Source: an uncultured Tenacibaculum sp. (GTDB lineage: Bacteria; Bacteroidota; Bacteroidia; Flavobacteriales; Flavobacteriaceae). From it: a stretch of 64,000 nt of DNA. Under the pieces are notes generated by a model. That model had not been told where the DNA came from, did not search any database, and saw only the letters and a program-made list of their open reading frames with translations. The position numbers and the translations under genes were made by a program. Below, in pieces: positions 39,707 through 50,725 of the stretch. Position 1 is the stretch's first letter. Each line of letters begins with the position of its first letter. The stretch is taken from assembly GCF_947494125.1 (NCBI RefSeq), contig NZ_CANLTU010000007.1, positions 62,001 to 126,000 of the forward strand, read 5' to 3'.

Positions 39707-40429
39707 TTATTTTCTTCTGCGAGGTTGACGTTTTCCATTACCACCACCTTTATTTGCACCACCTTTTTGCTTAGATAGTCCAACTAATGGAGATAATTCA
39801 CGTTTTCCATAAACCTCACCTTTCATAATCCATACCTTTACTCCGATTCTTCCGTATTGAGTATGGGCTTCAACAAGTGCATAATCGATATCTGCTCTAA
39901 AAGTAGAAAGAGGAATTCTTCCTTCTTTATAGTGCTCAGAACGTGCCATTTCTGCTCCGTTTAAACGACCAGATAATTGGATTTTAATCCCTTCTGCATT
40001 CATTCTCATTGAAGCTGCTATAGCCATTTTAGTAGCTCTCTTGTAAGAAATTCTATTTTCGATTTGACGTGCAACACTTGCAGCAACTAATTTAGCATCT
40101 AATTCTGGACGCTTAATTTCGAAAATATTAATTTGAACTTCTTTACTAGTAATTTTCTTAAGCTCTTCTTTTAACTTGTCTACCTCTTGACCTCCTTTAC
40201 CAATAATGATACCAGGACGTGCCGTAGTGATAGTAACGGTTACAAGTTTTAAAGTACGCTCAATAATTACACGAGAAACACTTGCTTTAAATAATCTAGC
40301 ATTAATATACTTTCTTATTTTATCATCTTCAGCTAATTTATCTCCGTAGTCATTTCCACCATACCAGTTAGATTCCCATCCTCTGATAATTCCTAAACGA
40401 TTTCCTATTGGATTTGTTTTTTGTCCCAT
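39707..40429 (-). CDS. rpsC: 30S ribosomal protein S3
   Basis: A 240-residue mRNA-entry protein: [17 protein letters not shown] start, KH domain with [16 protein letters not shown], and C-terminal [13 protein letters not shown]. The Lys/Gly/Arg-rich tail is the usual Bacteroidota form. Confidence 0.97.
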   Translation of the reverse strand: MGQKTNPIGNRLGIIRGWESNWYGGNDYGDKLAEDDKIRKYINARLFKASVSRVIIERTLKLVTVTITTARPGIIIGKGGQEVDKLKEELKKITSKEVQINIFEIKRPELDAKLVAASVARQIENRISYKRATKMAIAASMRMNAEGIKIQLSGRLNGAEMARSEHYKEGRIPLSTFRADIDYALVEAHTQYGRIGVKVWIMKGEVYGKRELSPLVGLSKQKGGANKGGGNGKRQPRRRK

Positions 40430-40440
40430 TTCTACTTTGA

Positions 40441-40845
40441 TTAATTACTGTTATTTTTAGCACCTAACTCTAAAGTAACGTGATTAGAACGCTTACGAAT
40501 TCTATGTGCACGACCTTGTGGAGCTGGTCTTAACCTTTTTAACATACCTGCGCTATCTACACAAATTGACTTCACGAATAATCCAGCATCTTCGATACTT
40601 GCATCTTCATTTTTAGCTTGCCAGTTAGCGATAGCTGATAATAATAACTTCTCTAAGTTACGTGATGCTTCTTTTGGACTAAACTTTAAGATTTGTAAAG
40701 CTTTTTCAACTTCTACTCCTCTTACTAAATCTGCTACCAAGCGCATTTTTCTTGGTGATGTAGGACAATTAGTTATTTTAGCGAAAGCTCTTGACTTTCT
40801 AGCTTCTTTTAACTGTGTTGCCATGTTATGTTTACGACTTCCCAT
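40441..40845 (-). CDS. rplV: 50S ribosomal protein L22
   Basis: A 134-residue protein reaching into the exit tunnel. [18 protein letters not shown] (about 27-44) is diagnostic, with the beta-hairpin and [18 protein letters not shown] near the end. The upstream MGSRK start is retained because Bacteroidota homologues begin this way; MATQ seven codons later is an alternative. Confidence 0.95.
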   Translation of the reverse strand: MGSRKHNMATQLKEARKSRAFAKITNCPTSPRKMRLVADLVRGVEVEKALQILKFSPKEASRNLEKLLLSAIANWQAKNEDASIEDAGLFVKSICVDSAGMLKRLRPAPQGRAHRIRKRSNHVTLELGAKNNSN

Positions 40846-40854
40846 AATTTCCTA

Positions 40855-41133
40855 CTATTTTTTTCCTTTATTTTTTGCACCAGCGTGCCCTCTAAAAGAA
40901 CGTGTTGGTGAAAATTCGCCTAATTTATGACCTACCATGTTTTCTGTAACGTAAACTGGTACAAACTGACGCCCGTTATGAACTGCAATTGTTTGACCAA
41001 CGAAATCTGGAGTAATCATACTTGCTCTTGACCAAGTTTTGATAACTGATTTACTCTCAGTTTCAACGTTTGCCAACACCTTTTTCTCTAGTTTATAGTG
41101 AACGAAAGGTCCTTTTTTTAATGATCTTGCCAT
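40855..41133 (-). CDS. rpsS: 30S ribosomal protein S19
   Basis: A 92-residue head protein: [18 protein letters not shown] start, [16 protein letters not shown] and [17 protein letters not shown]. Confidence 0.97.
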   Translation of the reverse strand: MARSLKKGPFVHYKLEKKVLANVETESKSVIKTWSRASMITPDFVGQTIAVHNGRQFVPVYVTENMVGHKLGEFSPTRSFRGHAGAKNKGKK

Positions 41134-41136
41134 GTC

Positions 41137-41961
41137 TTATTTCTTTCTACGTTCTATAATATACTTATTACTAGCTTTAGTCTTAGATCTAGTCTTAAAT
41201 CCTTTAGCTGGAATACCGTTTCTAGATCTTGGATGCCCTCCTGAAGAACGTCCTTCACCACCACCCATTGGGTGATCAACTGGATTCATTCTTACTGGGT
41301 TAGTTCTTGGTCTTCTACCTAACCATCTACTTCTACCTGCTTTACCAGATACTAATAATTGATGATCTGAGTTTGAAACAACTCCGATAGTAGCCATACA
41401 AGTTAATAAAATTAATCTTGTTTCCCCAGAAGGCAACTTAACTGTAGCATACTTTCCATCTCTTGCCATTAATTGAGCAAATGAACCAGCTGAACGAGCC
41501 ATAACAGCTCCTTGATCTGGACGTAACTCTATACAAGAAATAGTAGTACCTAAAGGAATTTCACTTAAATACATAGCATTTCCAACTTCTGGAGCTACAT
41601 TTTTCCCTGAAACGATTACTTGACCTACTTTTAAACCGTTTTGTGCAATTACATAACGCTTTTCACCATCAGCATAACTAACTAATGCAATAAATGCAGT
41701 ACGATTTGGATCGTATTCGATAGTTTTTACTGTTGCAGGAATACCTTGCTTATCTCTTTTGAAATCGATAATACGGTATTTTTGTTTATGACCACCACCT
41801 ATGTTACGTGTAGTCATTCTTCCCTGATTGTTTCGACCTCCAGATCGTTTTTTCGGAGCTAATAAAGATTTCTCCGGCTTATCAGTAGTAATGGTGTCGA
41901 ACCCATTTACAACTCTAAAACGCTGACCTGGTGTTATTGGTTTTAATTTTCTAACTGACAT
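41137..41961 (-). CDS. rplB: 50S ribosomal protein L2
   Basis: A 274-residue protein needed for subunit association and peptidyl transfer. [18 protein letters not shown] start, [18 protein letters not shown], and the [17 protein letters not shown] segment (about 232-248) with the functional histidine. Confidence 0.97.
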   Translation of the reverse strand: MSVRKLKPITPGQRFRVVNGFDTITTDKPEKSLLAPKKRSGGRNNQGRMTTRNIGGGHKQKYRIIDFKRDKQGIPATVKTIEYDPNRTAFIALVSYADGEKRYVIAQNGLKVGQVIVSGKNVAPEVGNAMYLSEIPLGTTISCIELRPDQGAVMARSAGSFAQLMARDGKYATVKLPSGETRLILLTCMATIGVVSNSDHQLLVSGKAGRSRWLGRRPRTNPVRMNPVDHPMGGGEGRSSGGHPRSRNGIPAKGFKTRSKTKASNKYIIERRKK

Positions 41962-41972
41962 TCTGTCTTTTC

Positions 41973-42263
41973 TTAAAGATTGTTATAAAAATCAATAGTT
42001 TCTCCTTCAGCTAACTGAACGATTGCTTTCTTGTATCCACTTTTTATCCCTGTTACTAAACCTTTTTTAGTGTATTTAGTATTTCTTTGAATAGGATAAT
42101 TCATAGTTTTAACAGAAGTAATCGCTACACCATAAGCAGCTTCTACAGCTCCTCTGATTTCAACTTTGTTAGCTTTCTTACTTACAACAAATGTATAACG
42201 GTTATAAACCTCGCTATCGTTTGTTGCTTTTTCCGTAATAATAGGTTTTATTAAAATACTCAT
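41973..42263 (-). CDS. rplW: 50S ribosomal protein L23
   Basis: A 96-residue tunnel-exit protein that contacts SRP and trigger factor: [19 protein letters not shown] start and [18 protein letters not shown] near the middle. Confidence 0.96.
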   Translation of the reverse strand: MSILIKPIITEKATNDSEVYNRYTFVVSKKANKVEIRGAVEAAYGVAITSVKTMNYPIQRNTKYTKKGLVTGIKSGYKKAIVQLAEGETIDFYNNL

Positions 42264-42271
42264 TTCGTTCC

Positions 42272-42901
42272 CTATTTACTTAAATTAGATTGAATTCCTT
42301 CTAAAGAGCTTTCAGAAATTACTACTTTGTTTGCATTTAAAACGCTGTAAGTATTAACTCCTGTTGCATTTACTACTTTAGATCCTTTTATGTTACGTGA
42401 TGATAAGTAAACATTCTTACTTTCTTCACCTAATACAAATAAAGACTTTTTAGTATCTAACTCTAAAGCTTTTAAAACATTGATAAACTCTTTAGTTTTT
42501 GGAGTTTCAAAATTGAAATCTTCAACAACTACTAAATTGCTATCTTTTGCTTGAATACTTAAAGCTGACTTACGTGCTAAACGCTTTAAGTTCTTGTTCA
42601 ATTTGAAAGAATAGTTTCTTGGTCTTGGTCCAAACATACGTCCACCACCTCTGAAAACTCCAGATTTGATAGAACCTGCACGTGCTGTACCAGTTCCTTT
42701 TTGTTTTTTAATCTTTCTTGTACTACCAGTAATCTCAGCTCTTTCTTTAGCTTTATGAGTACCTTGTCTTTGATTCGCCAAATATTGCTTTACATCTAAA
42801 TAGATTGCATGATCATTTGGTTCAACACCGAATACTTCGCTAGAAAGTTCAACTTTTCTACCAGTATCTTTTCCTGTAATATCTAAAACTGCTACTTTCA
42901 T
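42272..42901 (-). CDS. rplD: 50S ribosomal protein L4
   Basis: A 209-residue protein. [20 protein letters not shown] (the tunnel loop, about 52-71) and [19 protein letters not shown] are conserved. In E. coli L4 attenuates the S10 operon, which is relevant to the attenuator-like hairpin upstream of rplC here. Its start overlaps the rplC stop (TAATG). Confidence 0.97.
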   Translation of the reverse strand: MKVAVLDITGKDTGRKVELSSEVFGVEPNDHAIYLDVKQYLANQRQGTHKAKERAEITGSTRKIKKQKGTGTARAGSIKSGVFRGGGRMFGPRPRNYSFKLNKNLKRLARKSALSIQAKDSNLVVVEDFNFETPKTKEFINVLKALELDTKKSLFVLGEESKNVYLSSRNIKGSKVVNATGVNTYSVLNANKVVISESSLEGIQSNLSK

Positions 42902-43518
42902 TATTTTTCGATAGTTACAAAAGCATTTTTGTGACCAGGAATTGCTCCCTTTACAACGATAAGATTCTTATCTGCAACCACTTTTAATACTTTTAAATTT
43001 TGAACTTTTACACTGTCTCCACCCATACGACCTGCCATGCGCATTCCTTTGAATACTCTTGCAGGATATGATGCAGCACCAATCGAACCAGGAGCTCTTA
43101 AACGGTTATGTTGACCGTGAGTTGCTTGTCCAACTCCAGCAAAACCATGACGTTTAACTACACCTTGAAAACCTTTACCTTTAGAAACTCCAGAAACATC
43201 TACGAATTCTCCTTCTGTAAAGTGCTCAACTGTAATTGAATCTCCTAATTTGTACTCTCCATCAAAACCTTGAAACTCAACGACTTTTTTCTTAGCAGAT
43301 GTACCAGCTTTTTTAAAGTGACCATCTAAAGCTTTATTAGAGCTTTTTGCTTTTTTGTCATCGAAACCAAGTTGTAACGCGCTATACCCGTCAACTTCTT
43401 CGGTTCTGACTTGGGTAACCACGCATGGACCTGCTTCGATTACAGTACAAGGAATATTCTTCCCGTTCTCATCGAATAAGCTGGTCATACCTACTTTTCT
43501 ACCTATTAACCCAGACAT
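42901..43518 (-). CDS. rplC: 50S ribosomal protein L3
   Basis: A 205-residue assembly initiator near the peptidyl transferase centre. [19 protein letters not shown] start, [19 protein letters not shown] and [20 protein letters not shown]. First gene of its transcription block, since rpsJ is ended by a terminator. Its 222-nt leader contains hairpins including an attenuator-like one. Confidence 0.97.
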   Translation of the reverse strand: MSGLIGRKVGMTSLFDENGKNIPCTVIEAGPCVVTQVRTEEVDGYSALQLGFDDKKAKSSNKALDGHFKKAGTSAKKKVVEFQGFDGEYKLGDSITVEHFTEGEFVDVSGVSKGKGFQGVVKRHGFAGVGQATHGQHNRLRAPGSIGAASYPARVFKGMRMAGRMGGDSVKVQNLKVLKVVADKNLIVVKGAIPGHKNAFVTIEK

Positions 43519-43615
43519 ATTTGTTAATTTTAAGACGATAGATTTTATTTTATCCAGCGCGTCTATTAATAATTATTATTTGAAACAAAAGTTTCAGTTT
43601 TCCTTTATTTTTCTC

Positions 43616-43646
43616 AAAAAAAAAGAGCGAAAAACATCTTCACTCT
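43616..43646 (-). terminator. Attenuator-like hairpin in the rplC leader
   Basis: In the minus-strand RNA GAGTGAA (plus 43639-43645) pairs with TTCGCTC (plus 43625-43631), seven pairs with one G-U, a seven-base loop, and is followed immediately by nine U residues (plus 43616-43624). This is an intrinsic terminator about 95 nt before the rplC ATG and about 95-125 nt after the promoter, so it could attenuate the block. Confidence 0.7.
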
Positions 43647-43693
43647 GAATTTGTTTTTACCATTTTTCCTTCGCGAAACCCTCAGGACATGTT

Positions 43694-43718
43694 AAATTCT
43701 AACAAAACATTAGAATTT
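43694..43718 (-). promoter_or_regulatory. Upstream hairpin in the rplC leader
   Basis: AAATTCTAA / TTAGAATTT pairs around a seven-base loop, 50 nt before the attenuator-like hairpin. It may be a sensor or timing element for attenuation; no ligand is known. Confidence 0.45.
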
Positions 43719-43747
43719 TTACACCACGAAACATAAATTTCGGTGTG

Positions 43748-43779
43748 CAAAAGTAAAAAAAACTTTCGGTTTAACAAAA
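43748..43779 (-). promoter_or_regulatory. Promoter of the rplC block, overlapping the rpsJ terminator
   Basis: Minus-strand TTTTG (43775-43779) lies in the terminator loop; after a 19-bp spacer formed by the 3' arm and T-run comes TACTTTTG (43748-43755). The predicted start is near 43741. Confidence 0.75.
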
Positions 43780-43793
43780 TTAAACCGAAAGTT
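43755..43793 (-). terminator. Terminator after rpsJ
   Basis: AACTTTCGGTTTA / TAAACCGAAAGTT, a perfect 13-bp stem with a 7-base loop, followed on the minus strand by eight T residues. It ends the rpsL-rpsG-fusA-rpsJ block. Confidence 0.92.
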
Positions 43794-43803
43794 AGTGTTT
43801 TAC

Positions 43804-44109
43804 TTATACTTTAATCTCAACTTCAACCCCACTTGGTAACTCAAGTTTCATTAAAGCATCAATAGTTTTTGAAGAAGAACTATAAATGTCTAATAATCTT
43901 TTGTAAGCAGATAATTGAAATTGCTCTCTAGATTTTTTGTTTACGTGTGGTGAACGTAATACTGTAAAAATCTTTTTATTTGTTGGTAAAGGAATTGGAC
44001 CGTTTACTACAGCTCCAGTTGACTTTACTGTCTTTACGATTTTTTCAGCAGATTTATCTACTAAATTGTAATCGTAAGATTTTAATTTAATTCTAATTTT
44101 TTGGCTCAT
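43804..44109 (-). CDS. rpsJ: 30S ribosomal protein S10
   Basis: A 101-residue head protein, also the partner of NusB in antitermination. [41 protein letters not shown] and [11 protein letters not shown] are diagnostic (first quoted in short). In this genome it is the last gene of the str block rather than the first of the S10 block, as usual in Bacteroidota. Confidence 0.97.
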   Translation of the reverse strand: MSQKIRIKLKSYDYNLVDKSAEKIVKTVKSTGAVVNGPIPLPTNKKIFTVLRSPHVNKKSREQFQLSAYKRLLDIYSSSSKTIDALMKLELPSGVEVEIKV

Positions 44110-44121
44110 CTTAATATCTTA

Positions 44122-46239
44122 TTAACCTTTAGCTTTTGCAATTACATCTTCAGAAACGTTAGATGGAGTTTCTGCATAGTGAGAAAATTCCATTGTAGAA
44201 GTTGCTCTACCAGAAGACATTGTTCTTAAAGCTGTTACATATCCGAACATTTCAGATAATGGAACTAATGCTTTTACAACTTTAGAACCGTTACGATCAC
44301 TCATATCGTTAACCTGCCCTCTTCTTCTATTTAAGTCTCCTACGATATCTCCCATGTTTTCTTCAGGAGTTAACACTTCTAATTTCATCAATGGCTCCAT
44401 AATTTTAGCTCTTGCAGCTTTTGCAGCAGCTTTATAACCCATTTTTGCAGCTAACTCAAAAGATAATTGATCAGAATCCACAGGGTGGAAAGATCCATCT
44501 CTTAAAGTTACTTTCATTGAATCCATTTCGTATCCTGCTAAAGGACCGTTCTTCATTGCTTCTTTGAATCCTTTTTCTACAGACGGTACAAATTCCTTAG
44601 GAACATTACCACCTTTAATTACAGATTCGAATTGTAAACCTTGAACACCTTCATCAGCTGGTTCCATAGTAAATACGATATCAGCAAACTTACCACGTCC
44701 ACCAGATTGTTTCTTATAAACTTCTCTGTGATCAGCAGCTTGTGTAATAGCCTCTTTGTATTCTACTTGTGGTTGACCTTCGTTCACTTCTACCTTGAAT
44801 TCACGTTTTAAACGATCAACAATAATATCTAAGTGTAACTCACCCATTCCAGAAATAATAGTCTGTCCTGAAGCTTCATCTGTCCTTACTGTAAACGTTG
44901 GATCTTCTTCAGCTAATTTTGCTAAAGACATACCTAATTTATCTACATCTGCTTTAGTTTTAGGTTCTACCGCGATACCAATTACTGGATCAGGGAAGTC
45001 CATCGATTCTAAAACGATTGGATTCTTTTCATCAGATAAAGTATCTCCAGTCTTAATAGACTTAAATCCTACTGCCGCTCCAATATCTCCTGCCTCGATA
45101 TAATCAATAGCATTTTGTTTATTAGAGTGCATTTGATAGATACGTGAGATACGCTCTTTTTTACCTGAACGGTTATTTAACACATAAGAACCTGCATCTA
45201 AACGCCCTGAATATGCACGGAAAAATGCTAAACGTCCTACAAAAGGATCTGTAGCAATTTTAAATGCTAATGCAGAGAAAGGCTCTTTTGCATCTGGCTT
45301 ACGAGAAATCTCATCACCTGTATTAGGGTCAGTTCCAATAATAGCATCCTTATCTACCGGTGAAGGTAAATAACGACATACTGCATCTAATAAGAACTGT
45401 ACTCCTTTATTTTTAAAGGCCGATCCACAAATCATAGGAATGATAGACATATCCATTACAGCAGCACGAAGCGCAGCGTGCACTTCATCTTCAGTAATAG
45501 AGTTTTCATCTTCCATAAATTTCTCTAAAAGATTCTCATCATAAGCAGCAACTTCTTCAATAAGTTTACCTCTTAATTCAGCAGCTTCTTCTTTTAAATC
45601 TTCTGGAATATCAACGATATCAAAAGTAGCACCTTGAGTATGATCATGCCATATAATAGCACGGTTCTTTACTAAATCTACAATACCTTTAAACTCATCT
45701 TCATCACCAATATTCATTACAATTGGAACTGCATTAGACTTCAACATATCCTTAACTTGCTGACAAACTGCCATAAAGTTAGATCCTTGACGGTCCATTT
45801 TGTTTACAAATCCAATTCTTGGCACTTTATAATTATCAGCTAATCTCCAGTTAGTTTCTGATTGAGGCTCAACACCATCAACAGCACTAAATAAGAAAAC
45901 TAATCCATCAAGAACTCTTAATGAACGGTTAACCTCTACTGTAAAATCAACGTGACCAGGAGTATCAATAATATTAAAGTGATATCCTTTAGTATCTTTT
46001 GTTGGCTGACCATTTTCAACAGGAAACTTCCACTCACAAGTAGTAGCTGCAGAAGTAATTGTAATACCTCTTTCTTGCTCTTGTTCCATCCAGTCCATAG
46101 TTGCAGCACCATCATGCACCTCACCAATCTTATGACTTACACCTGTATAATATAATACACGCTCAGTTGTAGTAGTTTTACCAGCATCAATATGTGCAGC
46201 AATACCAATATTTCTTGTAAATTTTAAATTTCTAGCCAT
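44122..46239 (-). CDS. fusA: Elongation factor G
   Basis: A 705-residue translocase GTPase. G1 [13 protein letters not shown] (about 16-28), G2 with [13 protein letters not shown]3 DTPGHVDF, G4 NKMD; domain IV ends in the usual [10 protein letters not shown]. Normal length, so this is the single housekeeping EF-G type by context. Four bases from rpsG. Confidence 0.98.
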   Translation of the reverse strand: MARNLKFTRNIGIAAHIDAGKTTTTERVLYYTGVSHKIGEVHDGAATMDWMEQEQERGITITSAATTCEWKFPVENGQPTKDTKGYHFNIIDTPGHVDFTVEVNRSLRVLDGLVFLFSAVDGVEPQSETNWRLADNYKVPRIGFVNKMDRQGSNFMAVCQQVKDMLKSNAVPIVMNIGDEDEFKGIVDLVKNRAIIWHDHTQGATFDIVDIPEDLKEEAAELRGKLIEEVAAYDENLLEKFMEDENSITEDEVHAALRAAVMDMSIIPMICGSAFKNKGVQFLLDAVCRYLPSPVDKDAIIGTDPNTGDEISRKPDAKEPFSALAFKIATDPFVGRLAFFRAYSGRLDAGSYVLNNRSGKKERISRIYQMHSNKQNAIDYIEAGDIGAAVGFKSIKTGDTLSDEKNPIVLESMDFPDPVIGIAVEPKTKADVDKLGMSLAKLAEEDPTFTVRTDEASGQTIISGMGELHLDIIVDRLKREFKVEVNEGQPQVEYKEAITQAADHREVYKKQSGGRGKFADIVFTMEPADEGVQGLQFESVIKGGNVPKEFVPSVEKGFKEAMKNGPLAGYEMDSMKVTLRDGSFHPVDSDQLSFELAAKMGYKAAAKAARAKIMEPLMKLEVLTPEENMGDIVGDLNRRRGQVNDMSDRNGSKVVKALVPLSEMFGYVTALRTMSSGRATSTMEFSHYAETPSNVSEDVIAKAKG

Positions 46240-46242
46240 TTC

Positions 46243-46719
46243 TTAGAATCTAAAGTGTGAGAATGCTTTGTTTGCTTCAGCCATCTTATGAGTATCTACT
46301 CTTTTCTTAACCGCAGCTCCTTCTTCTTTAGCAGCAGCTAAAATTTCAGCAGCTAAACGTTGCGCCATAGTTTTCTCATTACGCTTACGCGTATAAGTAA
46401 TTAACCATTTTATCGCCATAGAAACCTTACGGTCTGGACGAATTTGCATTGGTATTTGGAATGTAGCTCCACCAACACGACGAGATCGAACCTCTACATG
46501 CGGCATAACATTAGACAAACCGTCTTTCCAAATTTCTAGTGCTGACTTTTCCTCATCAGTCTTTTTTTCTTCTACGATATCCATTGCATCGTAAAATACT
46601 TTAAAAGCTACAGATTTTTTACCATCCCACATTAAGTTATTTACAAAACGTGTTACCAGTTGATCATTAAACTTAGGATCTGGTAAAAGAATTCTTTTTT
46701 TCGCTTTTCTTTTTCTCAT
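46243..46719 (-). CDS. rpsG: 30S ribosomal protein S7
   Basis: A 158-residue head assembly protein: [19 protein letters not shown] start, [36 protein letters not shown] and [17 protein letters not shown] at the end. Confidence 0.97.
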   Translation of the reverse strand: MRKRKAKKRILLPDPKFNDQLVTRFVNNLMWDGKKSVAFKVFYDAMDIVEEKKTDEEKSALEIWKDGLSNVMPHVEVRSRRVGGATFQIPMQIRPDRKVSMAIKWLITYTRKRNEKTMAQRLAAEILAAAKEEGAAVKKRVDTHKMAEANKAFSHFRF

Positions 46720-46748
46720 GTCTTTACATTAAAAAAGTTAATTAATCT

Positions 46749-47123
46749 TTACTTCTTTGGGCGTTTTGCTCCATACTTCGATCTACGTTGAGTTCTTCCC
46801 TCAACTCCCGCTGTATCTAAAGCCCCACGTACAACGTGATACTTAACTCCTGGCAAATCTTTTACCCTTCCACCTCTAACTAATACTATCGAGTGCTCTT
46901 GCAAGTTATGACCTTCACCTGGGATATACGCGTTAATTTCGTTACCATTTGTTAATCTTACCCTTGCTACCTTACGCATTGCTGAGTTAGGTTTCTTAGG
47001 TGTAGTGGTATACACACGCGTACAAACTCCACGTCTCTGAGGACAAGCTTGTAATGCAGCCGATTTACTCTTCTTAGTTATTTTGGTTCTTCCTTTACGA
47101 ACTAATTGTTGAATAGTTGGCAT
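46749..47123 (-). CDS. rpsL: 30S ribosomal protein S12
   Basis: A 124-residue decoding protein and the target of streptomycin-resistance mutations. [12 protein letters not shown] start, [20 protein letters not shown] with the wild-type Lys of the PKKPNSA loop, and [13 protein letters not shown]. First gene of the block, behind promoter 47179-47209. Confidence 0.97.
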   Translation of the reverse strand: MPTIQQLVRKGRTKITKKSKSAALQACPQRRGVCTRVYTTTPKKPNSAMRKVARVRLTNGNEINAYIPGEGHNLQEHSIVLVRGGRVKDLPGVKYHVVRGALDTAGVEGRTQRRSKYGAKRPKK

Positions 47124-47475
47124 ACTATTATTCCTTGTTTTTAATTTGTACTTAAATTACTCTAATTTTAAGAGTGTGCAAATGTACACTATTTTTCTAA
47201 TTATTCAAATATCAATGAGTTATTTTCGGTAAAAAAAACAAACGACAGTATAAATTTAACTTATTTCTATAAAAAATTAACTAATTACGTACACCTCCCC
47301 TTCCTTAATTTTATTTCTGAGTATTTTACTCATAAAGTAATAAGTCTCCTCTCTCACCCAAACCTTACATGTTAAATCAAAACATTCATCTTTTTTTAAG
47401 AAAAAATTAAGCTTTATGTTGTTTTATTAATAATATTTTATGACTTTTGATGCAATTAATTCAAATAATTACACA
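47124..47475. other. Divergent intergenic region between rpsL and the first susC gene
   Basis: It contains the str promoter on the left. On the right, TTAATTCAAATAATTACA ahead of the susC ATG is almost repeated before the second susC gene (about 52282). A clear promoter for susC was not identified. Nothing else supportable. Confidence 0.6.
47179..47209 (-). promoter_or_regulatory. Promoter of the str block
   Basis: Minus-strand TTTG (47206-47209), 19-bp spacer, TACATTTG (47179-47186); start near 47172 with a leader of about 50 nt. Confidence 0.82.
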
Positions 47476-50400
47476 ATGAAAACAAAGTTTAATGGAATTT
47501 TAACGCTTTTTTTAGCGTTACTTGTTCAAATTACATTTGCGCAAGAAAGAACAATTTCAGGTGTGGTTTCTGACGAAACTGGTCCTTTACCTGGAGTTAA
47601 TGTATTAAAAAAAGGAACCGCCACTGGAGTTGAATCAGATTTCAATGGAAACTACTCTATCCAAGCTAAAACTGGAGACATTCTTATTTTTAGTTTTGTA
47701 GGTATGAAAACCATTGAAAAAACTGTTGGAGCTTCAAACTCAATCAACATTTCTATGGCCAGCGACAATGTTCTAGACGAAGTTGTTGTTACCGCACTAG
47801 GTATATCGAGAGATAAAAAATCTTTAGGTTACGCTACTCAAGAAGTAAAAGGGGAAGCGCTTACAACTAACAAAAGTGGAAACTTTGTTAATGCTTTATC
47901 AGGAAAAGCTTCTGGTATTCAAATTAGAAAAAACAACAACATGGGAGGTTCTACCAATGTTGTAATACGTGGTAATGCTTCACTTACAGGAAGCAACCAA
48001 GCTCTATTTGTTATTGATGGAGTTCCTATTAGTAATTCAAATTCAAATTCTGCTAACCAAGCTCAAGCTGTTGGTGGCTACTATGATTATGGTAATGCCG
48101 CTTCAGATATTAACCCCGAAGACATCGAATCTATCAACATTCTTAAAGGAGCTGCTGCGTCAGCCCTATATGGTTCTAGAGCAGCCAATGGTGTTATTAT
48201 GATAACTACCAAAAAAGGGAAAAATGCAAAAGGATTAGGAATAACAATCAATTCTGGTTTAACTTTTGGTAAAATTGATAAAAGTACCTTTGCTAAATAC
48301 CAAACTAAATATGGTGCAGGTTATGGTCATTATTATGACGGACCTGATAACCACTGGTATTTAGAAGATATTACTGGAGACGGAAATAATGATCAAGTTG
48401 CATTATATACAGAAGACGGTTCTTATGGTGCTGCTTTCGACTCTAATTTATCAGTTTACCAATGGGATTCTTTTGATCCAGATTCTCCAAATTACAGAAC
48501 AGCTACCCCTTGGGTTAATGCTAAAAATGGTCCTGACACCTTTTTTGAATCTCCAGTTACTATAACCAACTCAGTATCTTTAGCTCAATCTTTAGAGAAA
48601 GGAAACTACAGAGTAAATTATACACAATTCGACCAATCTGGCTTAATGCCAAATAGCTCAATTAAAAAGCATAATTTTTCAATGAGCGGAAATCTTAAGT
48701 TAAATGAAAAATTTACTGCTACAGCTTATGCTAATTACATTAAAACAAAAGGAAAGGGTCGTAACTCTACTGGATATGGTGATAACATCCTATCAATGTT
48801 TAAACAATGGTGGCAAACGAATGTTGATTTAAAACAACAAAAAGATATCTATTTTTCTACAAGAAGAAATGTAACATGGAACCCTGCAACTGCACAAGCT
48901 GGTTCTGCTCCTATATTTTGGGACAATCCATATTGGTCAAGATACGAAAACTACCAAAATGACTCTAGAGACCGTTTTGTAGGTAACGTTTCTTTAAATT
49001 ACGTAGTAAATGACTGGTTAAATATTACTGGTAGAATAGCTACAGATACATATAATGAATTACAAGAAGAACGAAGAGCTAATGGTAGTGTTGCTTCGGC
49101 TTTTGGAGTAAGTAGAGGTAGTGTTGATTCAGGATACGGAAGAAGAAACATATCTAACACCGAAACCAATTACGATTTAATGTTTAATTTTGACAAGGAT
49201 TTAAGTGATAGATTTAACTTAAAAGCTATATTAGGTACAAATATTAGAAGAAATACATTTAAATCTATATACGCATCTACATCTGGAGGATTAAGTGTTC
49301 CTAAACTTTACTCTTTACAAAACAGTGTAGGTCCTTTACCTTTACCTGTTGAAAGAGACGAAAGAGTTGGTGTAGACGGAGTTTATGCAAGTGCCTCTTT
49401 AGGTTATGACGATACATTCTTTTTTGATGCTACCTTAAGAAGAGATCATTCATCAACTTTACCAGCAGACAATAGTACATTCTACTACCCTTCTTTTGCA
49501 GGTAGTTTTGTATTTTCTAAATTAACTAATGCTGATTGGTTATCATTTGGTAAACTTAGAGCTAATTACGCCGAAGTTGGTAACAGTGCTCCATTTGATT
49601 TCTTAAATGACACTTTTGTTGTAAACATCCCTCCAGGATCACCTAGTACTTCTGTTGGAAACACAAAAAAGAATCTTAATTTAAAGCCTGAGAGAACAAA
49701 AAGTTTTGAGATTGGTTTAGAGATGAAGCTATTAAAAAATCGTTTAGGTTTTGATTTTGCTTATTACAAAAACAATTCTGTTGATCAGATTGTAAGAGTA
49801 CCTGTATCTACGGCTACTGGTTACCTTAACAAGGTATTAAATGCCGGAGAAATTGAAAATAAAGGTCTTGAATTATCTTTAAACGGTACTCCAATAAAAA
49901 CTGATGATTTTACATGGAATGCAAATGTAAACTGGTCTAAAAACCAAAGTAAGGTTCTTTCATTAGCTGAAGGAATTACAAATTTACAATTAGGTTCTTT
50001 CCAAGGTGGTGTTACAATCAACGCAACAGTTGGACAACCTTATGGCGTTATTCAAGGTACGGATTACACATACTTAAATGGAGAGAAAGTTGTTGATGCA
50101 TCAAATGGACAATATGTTAAAACTGGAACTTCAGATAATGTTATTGGTGACACTAATCCAGATTGGTTAATGGGAATTTCAAACAGTTTTAAATACAAAA
50201 ACTTTTCATTAAGCTTCCTTATTGACATTCAAAAAGGTGGTAGTATTTTCTCTTTAGATCAATATTATGGTCTAGCTACAGGTTTATATGCTGAAACTTC
50301 ATTTACAAATGACTTAGGGAATCCTGTAAGAAATACAATTGCAAATGGTGGTGGATTTATTAACCCTGGTGTTAATGCAAATGGTAATGCAAATACTACT

Positions 50401-50715
50401 CGTATTAGAGCTGATAGATTTGGTGCTTTCGGATATAGAAGAGGTTTACCAAATGCTGCTTTTGTTTACGATGCTAGTTTTGTAAAATTAAGAGAAGTTG
50501 CAATAACATATAACTTAACAGATAAATTATTAGATAAAACATTCTTAACAGGAGGTTCTATCAGTTTAACTGGTTCTAATTTATGGATTATCCATAAAAA
50601 TTTACCACATGCAGATCCTGAATCTGGATTATCAGCTGGTAACTTACAAGGATATTCTGTTGGTTCTCTTCCTACAACAAGAGATTTTGGATTTAACGTT
50701 AAATTACAATTCTAA
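47476..50715 (+). CDS. SusC/RagA family TonB-linked outer membrane protein
   Basis: A 1079-residue outer-membrane transporter. Signal peptide 1-22 (ends TFAQ); CarboxypepD_reg-like domain about 27-108; TonB-box-like DEVVVTALG, then plug and 22-strand barrel ending FGFNVKLQF. It has the SusC-specific stretch SDINPEDIESINILKGAAAS in the plug (quoted 20 residues). The SusD partner follows after 10 bp. Ligand unknown: no glycoside hydrolase or protease genes are nearby. The ATG at 47476 gives the signal peptide. Confidence 0.95.
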   Translation: MKTKFNGILTLFLALLVQITFAQERTISGVVSDETGPLPGVNVLKKGTATGVESDFNGNYSIQAKTGDILIFSFVGMKTIEKTVGASNSINISMASDNVLDEVVVTALGISRDKKSLGYATQEVKGEALTTNKSGNFVNALSGKASGIQIRKNNNMGGSTNVVIRGNASLTGSNQALFVIDGVPISNSNSNSANQAQAVGGYYDYGNAASDINPEDIESINILKGAAASALYGSRAANGVIMITTKKGKNAKGLGITINSGLTFGKIDKSTFAKYQTKYGAGYGHYYDGPDNHWYLEDITGDGNNDQVALYTEDGSYGAAFDSNLSVYQWDSFDPDSPNYRTATPWVNAKNGPDTFFESPVTITNSVSLAQSLEKGNYRVNYTQFDQSGLMPNSSIKKHNFSMSGNLKLNEKFTATAYANYIKTKGKGRNSTGYGDNILSMFKQWWQTNVDLKQQKDIYFSTRRNVTWNPATAQAGSAPIFWDNPYWSRYENYQNDSRDRFVGNVSLNYVVNDWLNITGRIATDTYNELQEERRANGSVASAFGVSRGSVDSGYGRRNISNTETNYDLMFNFDKDLSDRFNLKAILGTNIRRNTFKSIYASTSGGLSVPKLYSLQNSVGPLPLPVERDERVGVDGVYASASLGYDDTFFFDATLRRDHSSTLPADNSTFYYPSFAGSFVFSKLTNADWLSFGKLRANYAEVGNSAPFDFLNDTFVVNIPPGSPSTSVGNTKKNLNLKPERTKSFEIGLEMKLLKNRLGFDFAYYKNNSVDQIVRVPVSTATGYLNKVLNAGEIENKGLELSLNGTPIKTDDFTWNANVNWSKNQSKVLSLAEGITNLQLGSFQGGVTINATVGQPYGVIQGTDYTYLNGEKVVDASNGQYVKTGTSDNVIGDTNPDWLMGISNSFKYKNFSLSFLIDIQKGGSIFSLDQYYGLATGLYAETSFTNDLGNPVRNTIANGGGFINPGVNANGNANTTRIRADRFGAFGYRRGLPNAAFVYDASFVKLREVAITYNLTDKLLDKTFLTGGSISLTGSNLWIIHKNLPHADPESGLSAGNLQGYSVGSLPTTRDFGFNVKLQF

Positions 50716-50725
50716 AAATAACAAA

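Noticed and set aside
45936..46155. Short frames within fusA on both strands
   Set aside because: Out-of-frame products of the conserved EF-G GTPase domain.
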